Shown: positions 15,783 to 23,954 of the stretch, in pieces
Layout of the letters: every line of letters begins with the position of its first letter
Position numbering within the stretch: position 1 is the first letter of the stretch
Assembly (NCBI GenBank): GCA_903873945.1
Contig: CAIQQM010000156.1
Span: 1 to 54,171, forward strand
DNA from: an uncultured Verrucomicrobiota bacterium
GTDB lineage: Bacteria > Verrucomicrobiota > Verrucomicrobiia > Limisphaerales > UBA8199
Reading direction: 5' to 3'
Length of the DNA: 54,171 bases
Made by a program: the position numbers and the translations under genes
Notes under the pieces: generated by a model
Database searches by the model: none
What the model saw: only the letters and a program-made list of their open reading frames with translations
Told to the model about the DNA's origin: nothing

Positions 15783-18461
15783 TTAATCCGCCGTGCGGGC
15801 GAGCTTGTCCTGCGCCTTGAGAATTCGCTGTTCCAGCGAAGCGCGCAATATGGGCAACAAGTCCTGTAATCGCTGATAAATGCTGATGGCTTGCGTCCAT
15901 TCCTGGAGAGTTTCAGCGACGCGCGCCGCTTCAAGACCGGCTTTCTTCACCCAGAACAGGTCGGGTCGCTCGCCTGCCTTCAAATTTTTCTCGTAATAGA
16001 AGGCGTCCAGGTAATTGTCAAGCGCCAGCCGGAGTAATGACACCTGTTCCGGCCCGGTTTTTTGCTGGGCCTGCATCTCGAACGCTGTTCCTTCACCAAC
16101 CAGGGCCATGCTCCGCATCGCCACATCAGCCCCGGGCGAATCGCCCACCTGCCGGAAGGCGTTGAGGGCATTGGTTATGGAGTCGGAATCGTGAGAGTAT
16201 TGCCCCCACTGCAAGAGGCAGTTCGCTTTCTCGCCCAAGGCCAGCACGGCCAGGCGGTTGGTTGGAAACAGTTGGGCGATTCCGTTGAACGCGCTGATGG
16301 CATCCTCGTAATTGGCCAGCTTGTTGGTCTCCATCGAATCGCCCAAGCTCATCAAGGCGTCCCCGTAGGCGAACAAGGCCTGCGCCCTCAGGTCAGGCGG
16401 GCAATTGGTATCGCGCGCCAGCGTTTTGAAATAATCCCTGGCATCGCTCCAGCCCTGGCGGGCGACGGCGGACCGTCCGGCCATCATTTGCGCCTCATAA
16501 GCCATCGTGGTCCCGGGCGCGTTCTGAAAGAGCAACTGGTAATTGTTTTCCGCGGCTGCAAAATGACCTTTCCGGAACTCATAATCGCCAACCCACCACT
16601 GGGCCAGAGGGGTAAACTCGTTGGTGGGAAACTCCGCTATAAAATTGGTGTAGAGCATGAACGCATTTGTCTCCAGGCCCGCTTGAAAGCTTGCCCAGGC
16701 GCGATAATACTCAACGCGCGGCCGCGCTTCATTGTTCGTGAAATTCACCAGCCAGCCGTCATATTGCGCGATCGCGCTGGTCCACAGTTTCTCCTGTTCA
16801 TAGGAGCGGGCGATGGCCAGCTCGACTTCCGGACGCAAAGGGGCCTCCGGCGCCGTCCTGACATATTCCGACAAAATCTCACGCGCTTCGGCGTGGTCTC
16901 CCCGGCGGCTTATCTCCTGCCCGGCAAGCAGCACCGAACGACCCGCGTTAAAACTATCTGGATACCAAGCCAGGATTTTTTTCAGAGCATTCGTAGCAGC
17001 GGCCAAATCACCGCCCGCCAGCCCAGCGCGCACGGTCTGGTAGAGCGCTCCCTCGAAAAAGTTCGTCTTCACCTCGGGCAACGCCGCGAACTGCTCAACA
17101 ATCCGCATGTAATTCGTCATCGCCCCGGCAAAGTCCTTTTGTTGGAACTCAGCATCCGCGAGTTTGAAATAAGCCCGGGCCTGGTCCGCAGAAACGGGCA
17201 ACCGCGCCGCCGCGACTTGAAAAGCAGCCTGGCTTTCCGGCATCCTGTGTTGCAGCCAGTAGCACCAGCCCAGGTCCAGTTGCGCCTTGCCGGTTAAGGA
17301 ACTTTGAGGAAATCGCTTCTCGAACCCGCCCAAGGCCACCAGCGCCTGCTGGAGATGGTCTTCCCCCTCCGGCGCATTGGTCGCGGCAATGGACGCGCCG
17401 TTCGTGCCGGAAGCGGGCTCATCGTACTGAAGCAGCCGCAATTCGCCGAGCGTCAGCAAGGCCATGTCCGCCGCCGGGGTTTCAGGATACAGGCTCAGGA
17501 ATTTTTCCAGTGTCCGGGCCGCTTCGGCGGTTTGGTTTTGCGCGAGAAACAATCCGGTGATCTTCAAGAGCGCCTGGCGCTGGCGTTCAGGTTTAAAACC
17601 CTCCCCAAGAATTCTGGTATAAGCCGCGATGGCTTCATTGTGCCGGCCCAAACGCTCCAGGAGGTCCGCCTGAAACACAATGCCAGCAGCCAGAAGATCG
17701 CGCTGCGCGGCGCCCGTCGCGAGCACGATAAGATTGGTGCTGCTCCCCAGGGCGTCCTCAGTCCGGCCTACGGCAAGCTGAATGCGGCAAAGCAGGTACT
17801 GTCGCTCCCAATCGTCCGCCGGGGCGAGAGCCAGTTTTTGCAAGGGGAGCAACTCCGCTTCGGCTGCGGCATAATCGCGCTGCGCCAAACACGCCTCACT
17901 TAACAACAAGCGGCCGCGGATCACCTGCCGGCTGGCCGCGCTGGTCCGGGCGGCACTTTGGAAAACCCCGTTTGTCTGCCGCAGGAGATCAATCACCTGC
18001 GGCCATTCCCCGAGCTTTGCGCGCGCCGCAGCCGAGCCAATGCCGGCCTCGAGGCACCTCGGCGAGGAAGGAAACTGCCTGATCAGCCCCGCGTACAAGT
18101 CGCAAGCTTTCCGGTAATTTCCCAGTTGCGAGCAGGCCTCCGCCACCCAGAAGAGGTATTCGTCCGCCAACCTGCCCGCCTGGTTCTGATGGGCGGACAG
18201 CAGCTCAATCGCGCCCGCATAATTCGTTTGCTTGAACCGGGCTTCGGCCTGGAACAGGAGCGCCTCGGGCAAGCGCGAGGAATTCGTGAAACTCCGCACA
18301 AAGCCGCCGAACTCCTTTTCAGCCCGGTCATAGAACCCGTCCCGGAAAGCGGCTGACGCGGCGTTAAAAGCTCCCTTTTCCGACGCGCCGACGGCGCCGA
18401 GACGCGGTGCGGCGCTCAGCATCAGGGTTAAAACCAGCAACCATCGGCACAGAAAAGCCAT
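15783..18461 (-). CDS. Secreted tetratricopeptide-repeat protein
   Basis: The 892-residue protein begins with a signal peptide (CRWLLVLTLMLSAAPRLGAVGA) and then consists almost wholly of helical TPR-type repeats. Examples are FRDGFYDRAEKEFGGFVRSF near residue 40, NYRKACDLYAGLIRQFPSS near 134, and HFAAAENNYQLLFQNAPGT near 640. The repeats resemble those of CpoB/YbgF and outer-membrane assembly lipoproteins, but no lipobox Cys is evident after the signal peptide. It is probably a periplasmic scaffold; partners are unknown. It is the last gene of a minus-strand group after uvrA and the YchF-like gene, starting 56 bp after the latter. Confidence 0.8.
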   Translation of the reverse strand: MAFLCRWLLVLTLMLSAAPRLGAVGASEKGAFNAASAAFRDGFYDRAEKEFGGFVRSFTNSSRLPEALLFQAEARFKQTNYAGAIELLSAHQNQAGRLADEYLFWVAEACSQLGNYRKACDLYAGLIRQFPSSPRCLEAGIGSAAARAKLGEWPQVIDLLRQTNGVFQSAARTSAASRQVIRGRLLLSEACLAQRDYAAAEAELLPLQKLALAPADDWERQYLLCRIQLAVGRTEDALGSSTNLIVLATGAAQRDLLAAGIVFQADLLERLGRHNEAIAAYTRILGEGFKPERQRQALLKITGLFLAQNQTAEAARTLEKFLSLYPETPAADMALLTLGELRLLQYDEPASGTNGASIAATNAPEGEDHLQQALVALGGFEKRFPQSSLTGKAQLDLGWCYWLQHRMPESQAAFQVAAARLPVSADQARAYFKLADAEFQQKDFAGAMTNYMRIVEQFAALPEVKTNFFEGALYQTVRAGLAGGDLAAATNALKKILAWYPDSFNAGRSVLLAGQEISRRGDHAEAREILSEYVRTAPEAPLRPEVELAIARSYEQEKLWTSAIAQYDGWLVNFTNNEARPRVEYYRAWASFQAGLETNAFMLYTNFIAEFPTNEFTPLAQWWVGDYEFRKGHFAAAENNYQLLFQNAPGTTMAYEAQMMAGRSAVARQGWSDARDYFKTLARDTNCPPDLRAQALFAYGDALMSLGDSMETNKLANYEDAISAFNGIAQLFPTNRLAVLALGEKANCLLQWGQYSHDSDSITNALNAFRQVGDSPGADVAMRSMALVGEGTAFEMQAQQKTGPEQVSLLRLALDNYLDAFYYEKNLKAGERPDLFWVKKAGLEAARVAETLQEWTQAISIYQRLQDLLPILRASLEQRILKAQDKLARTAD

Positions 18462-18517
18462 AGCATTCGGATTTAACCACCTCAGCCCGGCGACGGAAAG
18501 GGTGAAATCATGATGCC

Positions 18518-19219
18518 TTACTTGTTGAAGCGGAAGTTGAGGAGATCGTAGTCCTGCACGACATACTGTTTGAGTTCCAGCCGCAATTTGCCAGCGCGCT
18601 TAGCCTGCGTTTCGCCACCGGCGGCTATAAAGTCCGCAAAGCTGATGACTTCCGCCCGGATAAAACCCTTCTGGATGTCCGTGTGGATGGTCCCTGCGGA
18701 TTCCCAGGCGGTCATACCTTTGCGAACCGGCCAGGCGCGATTCTCCTTGCCGCCGACCGTCAGAAAGGAAATGTAACCGGCTTCGCGAAAGGCTCGCAGC
18801 AGCAATGCTTCGGGATTTGAAAGTTCCCCGGGAGCCGCAACCGAGATCGGCTTGTTGGTATAAAAGCTATGCGCCGCAACGGCCTGAAGGTCGCCCGGGG
18901 TCAGGTCCGAACCGAGGACGAACTTTTCGCTTTCCAGGAGCGCCTGGATTTTTTCCAGGACAACCCGCTCGGCTTCCAGCGGGTCGCGCCCAAGCCGCGT
19001 CTCAACAAACTCCAGGTCCTTCAGGATGAGGTCCGCCCTCGTCTCCTGCGTAGCGAGGATGGCATCGGCATCGAGCAACCCGTCCTCGCCAATAACATCC
19101 ACCTGGGCGTGGGTTTTCTTGTCCGCCTCGACCAGTTCGTTGGCCTGGTCCAGCCGGGGATCTTTAAGGTTGTGTTTTCCGGGTTTGATGTCGGCGATGC
19201 CGAACAGGGCGATTTTCAT
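18518..19219 (-). CDS. YchF/Obg-like protein lacking the GTPase domain (DUF933/TGS only)
   Basis: The C-terminal ~110 residues match the YchF C-terminal TGS-like domain (DUF933): ISFLTVGGKENRAWPVRKG, then GTIHTDIQKGFIRAEVISF and the ending YVVQDYDLLNFRFNK. YchF is an ATP/GTPase tied to ribosome function and stress. Here the P-loop GxxxxGKS is missing; the start MKIALFGIADIKPGKHNLKD leads straight to DPRLDQANELVE, which in full YchF lies after the P-loop, and then to a helical RADLILKDLEFVETRL like the YchF coiled-coil arm. At 233 residues versus about 365 for YchF it is a shortened derivative without visible nucleotide binding. It lies 30 bp after uvrA and is probably co-transcribed with it. 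Function is unknown. Confidence 0.85.
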   Translation of the reverse strand: MKIALFGIADIKPGKHNLKDPRLDQANELVEADKKTHAQVDVIGEDGLLDADAILATQETRADLILKDLEFVETRLGRDPLEAERVVLEKIQALLESEKFVLGSDLTPGDLQAVAAHSFYTNKPISVAAPGELSNPEALLLRAFREAGYISFLTVGGKENRAWPVRKGMTAWESAGTIHTDIQKGFIRAEVISFADFIAAGGETQAKRAGKLRLELKQYVVQDYDLLNFRFNK

Positions 19220-19249
19220 AGATTGATAATGGTAATTGGTAATCCGTAG

Positions 19250-22234
19250 TTATGGAATCGGCAGGATACGGCGGAGATATTGGCCGGTATGGCTGGTTTC
19301 GCACCGGGCGACGGTTTCGGGAGGGCCCTGGGCAACAATATAGCCGCCGGCTTCGCCACCTTCGGGGCCGAGGTCAATAATCCAGTCGGCGGTTTTGATG
19401 ACATCCAGGTTGTGCTCGATCACCAGCAGGGTATTGCCCGAGGCGCGAAGTTTAAAGAGGACTTCGAGCAGCTTGGCGACATCGTGAAAGTGCAGGCCGG
19501 TTGTCGGCTCGTCCAGAATGTAAAGCGTATGTCCCGTGGCTTTGCGGCTGAGCTCGGCGGCGAGTTTCACGCGCTGGGCCTCGCCGCCGCTGAGCGTCGT
19601 GCCGGACTGGCCCAGGCGAATGTAGCCCAACCCAACTTCCGCGAGGGTCATCAATGTCTCGTAGATCTGCGGCACAGCGCGGAAGAAGGTAACGGCCTCA
19701 TCCACGGTCAAATCCAGGATGTCAGCAATATTGAGCCCTTTGTAGGCAATTTCGAGCGTCTCGCGATTGTAGCGCCGGCCATTGCAGGCCTCGCAGGTCA
19801 CGTAAACCGGCGGCAGGAAGTGCATTTCGATTTTGATGAGGCCGTCACCCTGGCATTTTTCGCAGCGGCCGCCCTTGACGTTAAAGCTGAAGCGACCGGC
19901 GGCATAGCCGCGGATCCTGGCCGCAGGCAGCCGGGCGAAAAGGTCGCGGATATGGTGGAACATGCCGGTGTAAGTGGTCGGATTGCTGCGCGGGGTGCGG
20001 CCGATTGGCGTTTGGTCAATAACGATGACCTTATCGAGGTTTTCGAACCCCTTGAGGGCGCGGTGAGTCCCGGGCCGCTCTTTCGAGCCGAAGAATTTCC
20101 GGAACAGCGCGCGGCGCAGGATATCGTCCACGAGCGTGCTCTTGCCGGAACCGCTGACGCCTGTCACACAGGTGAATGTGGCGAGCGGAATACGCGCGTC
20201 GATGTTCTTAAGATTGTTTTCGCGCGCGCCGAGAACCTCGAGCCAACCCCGCTCAGGCGTTGGTTTCACGCGCTGCCGCGGGAGAGGGATCGCGAGTTCG
20301 CCCGTCAGGTATTTCGCGGTCAGAGACAGCGGATTGGCGAGCAGCTCCGCCAGCGTGCCGGCCGCGACCAACTCGCCGCCGCGCACCCCGGCCCCCGGGC
20401 CAAGATCGAGGATATAATCGGCGTGGCGAATGGTATCGGCGTCGTGTTCGACAACCAGGACCGAGTTGCCCAAGTCCCGCAAGCCGGCGAGCGTGCGCAG
20501 CAGGCGGTCGTTATCGCGCTGATGCAGACCGATACTGGGCTCATCGAGGATGTAAAGGACTCCGACCAGACCCGCGCCAATTTGGGTCGCCAGACGAATG
20601 CGCTGGGCTTCCCCGCCGCTAAGGGTGCCGCTCTCGCGATTGAGCGTCAGATAGCCAAGGCCGACATTCCTCAAAAAGCCGAGGCGGGCACGGATTTCCT
20701 TAATAATCTCGCGGGCGATCTTCTCCTGAAAATCGCCGAGCTTGAGATTCGCAAAAAAATCCTCCGCCCCGGCGACGGAGAGGGAACAAACGTCCATGAT
20801 GGACAGGCCCGGCAACGCCGGGGCCCCCGCAGCCGGCGCGGTTGCTGTTCCACCCAGCCGGACGGCCAGGATCTCGGGCTTGAGGCGCCGGCCCTGGCAG
20901 GCGTCGCAGAACTGCGGGCTCATGAATCCCTTGAGCCGGTTGCGCGTGAACTCGCTCTCGCTCTCCTGATAAAGCCGTTCGAGGTTGGGAACGACACCTT
21001 CGAACGGACGCTTAATCCGGCTCATTTTGCCGGCGCGCCAGAACGAAAACTCGATTTCAGTTTCGCCCGAGCCTCGCAGCAGGGTCTTTTTGAAATCGTC
21101 CGGCAAACTTTTGAACGGCGCCTCCAAGCTCTGCTGGTAATGGCCGGTCACGCCCCGCAACAGGGCCTTGTAATAAATCACCATTCGCTTGCCGCCGCGG
21201 CGCCACGGGAGAATGGCACCCTGCTCGAGCGACTTTTCCGGGTCGGGCACGACGAGGCTCTCATCGAAAATCATCTTCTGGCCAAGCCCGTGGCACACCG
21301 GACAGGCGCCCGCCGGCGCATTGAAGGAGAAATGCTTGGGGGTCATCGGCTCGTAACTCCTGCCGGTAGCCGGGCTGAGGTTTCGATTGGAATGAAGGGT
21401 TTCCTGCCAGGCAGCGGAGTCGGCGGCCGCGGGTTGGGTCTCGCCGGCCGTTCCGGAATCCTTTGTCCCCGAGCCTTGAACGCCAGGCCGCGAATCTCCC
21501 GGGCCCGGCAGCTGGTGCAACACCACCAGGACACCTTCGCCCCACTTGAGCGCGGTTTCGACCGAGTCACTCAGCCGGACGCGGATTTTTTCGTCGATGA
21601 CCAGGCGATCGACGACGGCCTCGATGGTGTGTTTTTCCTTCGGGTCAAGTTTGACGCGAACGCCGTTGGCCAGCTCGACCAGCGCGCCATCAATGCGGGC
21701 GCGCACGAAGCCTTCCCGCGAAAGCCGCTCGACGACGTCGCGAAACTCGCCTTTTTCACCGCGGACAACCGGGGCCAGCAGCATGACCCGGGTCCGGGGC
21801 GGCAGGGCCAGGATTTTATCGACAATGTCGCTGGTGGTTTGCCGGACGATGGGCACACCGGTTTCCGGGCAATAGGGCTGGCCGACGTGGGCGTAAAGCA
21901 GCCGGAGATAATCGTAGATCTCCGTCGTCGTCGCGATGATCGAGCGCGGGCTCGAGCCCGAGCTGCGCTGCTCGATGGCGATTGCGGGGGAGAGGCCCTC
22001 GATGAAATCCACGTCCGGCTTCTGCATCTGGTCCAGGAACTGCCGGGCATAGGCGGAGAGGGATTCGACGTATTTGCGCTGGCCCTCGGCGTAGATCGTG
22101 TCAAAAGCGAGGGACGACTTGCCCGAGCCGCTGAGGCCGGTAATCACCACCAGCTTGTCGCGGGGGATATTGAGCGTGAGATTCTTAAGGTTATGCTCAC
22201 GCGCGCCACCGATTCTGATGAATTCTTTGCTCAC
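19250..22234 (-). CDS. uvrA: Excinuclease ABC subunit A
   Basis: UvrA is the damage-recognition ATPase of nucleotide excision repair. The 994-residue protein has both ABC modules: Walker [14 protein letters not shown] near residue 33, signature [14 protein letters not shown], Walker [14 protein letters not shown] near 695, and signature [14 protein letters not shown]. The C-terminal zinc finger ([19 protein letters not shown], then CEACNGRR) is intact. The N-terminal zinc module keeps C311 and C314, but the preceding CxxC pair is replaced by Ser287 and Thr290 at exactly the expected 24-residue spacing. A Gly/Ser/Gln-rich linker around residues 245-275 adds to the length. Damage binding and ATPase parts otherwise look functional. 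Confidence 0.97.
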   Translation of the reverse strand: MSKEFIRIGGAREHNLKNLTLNIPRDKLVVITGLSGSGKSSLAFDTIYAEGQRKYVESLSAYARQFLDQMQKPDVDFIEGLSPAIAIEQRSSGSSPRSIIATTTEIYDYLRLLYAHVGQPYCPETGVPIVRQTTSDIVDKILALPPRTRVMLLAPVVRGEKGEFRDVVERLSREGFVRARIDGALVELANGVRVKLDPKEKHTIEAVVDRLVIDEKIRVRLSDSVETALKWGEGVLVVLHQLPGPGDSRPGVQGSGTKDSGTAGETQPAAADSAAWQETLHSNRNLSPATGRSYEPMTPKHFSFNAPAGACPVCHGLGQKMIFDESLVVPDPEKSLEQGAILPWRRGGKRMVIYYKALLRGVTGHYQQSLEAPFKSLPDDFKKTLLRGSGETEIEFSFWRAGKMSRIKRPFEGVVPNLERLYQESESEFTRNRLKGFMSPQFCDACQGRRLKPEILAVRLGGTATAPAAGAPALPGLSIMDVCSLSVAGAEDFFANLKLGDFQEKIAREIIKEIRARLGFLRNVGLGYLTLNRESGTLSGGEAQRIRLATQIGAGLVGVLYILDEPSIGLHQRDNDRLLRTLAGLRDLGNSVLVVEHDADTIRHADYILDLGPGAGVRGGELVAAGTLAELLANPLSLTAKYLTGELAIPLPRQRVKPTPERGWLEVLGARENNLKNIDARIPLATFTCVTGVSGSGKSTLVDDILRRALFRKFFGSKERPGTHRALKGFENLDKVIVIDQTPIGRTPRSNPTTYTGMFHHIRDLFARLPAARIRGYAAGRFSFNVKGGRCEKCQGDGLIKIEMHFLPPVYVTCEACNGRRYNRETLEIAYKGLNIADILDLTVDEAVTFFRAVPQIYETLMTLAEVGLGYIRLGQSGTTLSGGEAQRVKLAAELSRKATGHTLYILDEPTTGLHFHDVAKLLEVLFKLRASGNTLLVIEHNLDVIKTADWIIDLGPEGGEAGGYIVAQGPPETVARCETSHTGQYLRRILPIP

Positions 22235-22701
22235 TGAGCCGAATTTTTCCGGTTAAACAACCGATAAACATACCGAAATTCCCGGGTGAAGCCAAGGAGA
22301 AGTGGGGAAGCGCCACGGATTGCGGAAGGGATTTAGCCACAGATGGCACAGATTTACATAGATTTCCGGAGCAGGAATTTAACGCTAAGATGCTAAGAGC
22401 GCAAAGAGGCGGAATCCTGGTGAGAATTAGACTGAAGGCCTCTCTACACAGATACCGCTCCTAACGGAGCTCGAAACGTTTTGGGAATGCTGCTCTACAA
22501 CGATGCCAGCCTGCCGAATGCGGATTGCGGATTGCGGAATTCGTAAACCGCAGGCCGAAACCCGCGCCGACAACGTCCCGAATCTGTTCCGCTGCACTTT
22601 TTGACAACGGTTTTCAAAGATGCCGCCGGCTACAGCGCGGGTGGTGGTGGCCAGGCGGGATCCTTTCGACAAGTCAAAAGACCGGGAGTAAAGTGGCTCC
22701 A
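22235..22701. repeat. Intergenic repeat mosaic upstream of uvrA
   Basis: No gene is supported. It contains a CACAGAT repeat (22334-22361) followed by the GGAGCAGGAATTTAACGC module, a two-unit hairpin element (22439-22507, stem GCTCC-TAAC-GGAGC at 22457-22470), and a GGATTGCGGAATTCG module (22521-22566) whose near-identical copy is at 23821-23866. The uvrA promoter presumably lies in the first ~80 bp, but no LexA-type box was recognised. Confidence 0.7.
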
Positions 22702-23088
22702 ATGATGAGGGAAAGGCTCAACTTCCTCGCCGTTGCGCTCCTGGCAGGCGGCCTGGCGGCGGCCGCACTGGTCTGGCAGGCGCAAGACCGCATCGACCGG
22801 CAAAATACGGCGCTGCAAGCCGGCGATGCCGGCGCTGTCAACAGCGCCGACCCGCTCCCGCCAGCCGATTTCCGCAAACACGTACGGCAGGTGGAAATTT
22901 ACTACGGCCAGCTCGGTTTGGTTATCGAGCAGTTGTCGGATTGGGCGAGCGGGCTGGCACAGGGAAAGCCTCTCGCAAAAACAATCGCCGCGCTCTCAGC
23001 GGCGGCGGCCGCGGGCCTTTTCGCCCTTGCGAAACGATTGCCAGCCGATCCCCGCGAATCAAGGATCCGGCGACTCTTTCGCTTTTGA
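22702..23088 (+). CDS. Small membrane protein of unknown function
   Basis: The 128-residue product has one clear N-terminal membrane helix (LNFLAVALLAGGLAAAALVW) followed by a soluble stretch, then a second hydrophobic segment (TIAALSAAAAAGLFALA), and a basic tail. The family is not recognised. I chose the ATG at 22702 (a second ATG follows at once) because the longer reading runs back into repeat DNA; GGGAG at 22684-22688 is a distant possible ribosome binding site. Its 3' end overlaps the convergent membrane-sensor gene by 30 bp. The pair is bracketed by copies of the same repeat. It is probably real given signal and composition, but could be a chance frame. Confidence 0.5.
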   Translation: MMRERLNFLAVALLAGGLAAAALVWQAQDRIDRQNTALQAGDAGAVNSADPLPPADFRKHVRQVEIYYGQLGLVIEQLSDWASGLAQGKPLAKTIAALSAAAAAGLFALAKRLPADPRESRIRRLFRF

Positions 23089-23631
23089 CAGATTGAGGAC
23101 CTCTTCCATCGCTTCCGGAGACACGCCGTAAGTGACCTTGGCATTCAGCTTGTCCCGTAGAAATTCATCCAGCGCGACCCATTTGCCCTCGACATGGATT
23201 CGCTTGGTCCACGCGCAAACGACCTGCAACTGGTCCTGCAGTTTCCGGCTCTCCTCGGTGGCGCACTTCATTTCCTCGAGGGCCTTTTCCACGTCGTACC
23301 GCACTTTCAACTGGATCGCAAGGCTGCTTCGCAAGCGTTGCAGCAGAAGGCCGATCGTAGCGAAGGCGAGGAAACAAATCAGGCTGTTGCAGTAACGAAT
23401 GATTTCGGCGGGATATTGATGGTTCGACAGGATGTCAATAAAGCACCAGCTCACGCCGCTCAGAATGGAAAAGCAAAGGACCGACAACGGTCCGAGATAC
23501 CACCCGCACAACGATACCGGGATGAAATACAAAACAAAAAAGATAAACTGGTAACCGGTGAGGTAGTCGATATAGCTCACGGCCAGCAGGTTTACGAAAC
23601 TGGCCAGAATAACCTTTAGTCGCAGGTGCAT
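23059..23631 (-). CDS. Membrane protein with five-helix sensor-type N-terminus and degenerate C-terminal motif
   Basis: The 190-residue protein begins MHLRLKVILASFVNLL and has about five membrane helices (residues 5-115), resembling membrane sensor modules that sit in front of kinase or cyclase domains (IDYLTGYQFIFFVLYFIPV). A coiled coil (about 115-150) follows, then VCAWTKRIHVEGKWVALDEF and VTYGVSPEAMEE. This tail corresponds to a short motif of two-component and PAS proteins that normally has four Cys (CAWCK and CPEC types); here only the first Cys remains. No kinase or output domain follows. I took the ATG at 23631, because a GTG-started longer form would be encoded by repeat DNA. Confidence 0.65.
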   Translation of the reverse strand: MHLRLKVILASFVNLLAVSYIDYLTGYQFIFFVLYFIPVSLCGWYLGPLSVLCFSILSGVSWCFIDILSNHQYPAEIIRYCNSLICFLAFATIGLLLQRLRSSLAIQLKVRYDVEKALEEMKCATEESRKLQDQLQVVCAWTKRIHVEGKWVALDEFLRDKLNAKVTYGVSPEAMEEVLNLSKAKESPDP

Positions 23632-23954
23632 AGTCAATTCATGCTCTGTTTTCCGCCACGGGGAAATAATAAACTTACGCGATTTGAAGCTAAAGCTATT
23701 TTCGTGCCGATTTACGCAGAAAGCGAAGGCGCTAAAAACGGACGGAAAAGCCACGGATTGCAGACGGAATTAGCCACTGATGGAACACAGATTAAACACG
23801 GAATCTTCTATTTCGGATTGCGGAATGCGGATTGCGGAATTCGTAAACCGCAGGCCGAAACCCGCGCTGACGGCGGCTACGATACGGTAATGCGGAATGG
23901 GGAGTGGGGAATGAAGCCAGACCCACTGCCGCCAATTCAAGATGAGGGCCCGCG
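23632..23954. repeat. Intergenic repeat region between sensor gene and exoprotease
   Basis: No gene is supported. It contains fragments of the CCACGGATTG/CACAGAT family (23750-23800) and the GGATTGCGGAATTCG module at 23821-23866, matching 22521-22566 in the same orientation with one difference in 46 nt. It separates the 5' side of the sensor gene from the 3' end of the protease operon; no clear terminator is seen. Confidence 0.6.

Noticed and set aside
19280-22237. A 985-codon open frame on the plus strand opposite uvrA, and similar long frames opposite the protease (e.g. 27351-30017)
   Set aside because: They lie wholly antisense to genes with clear family motifs, have low-complexity Gly/Arg/Asp-rich translations and no recognisable domains; high-GC codon use makes such shadows common.
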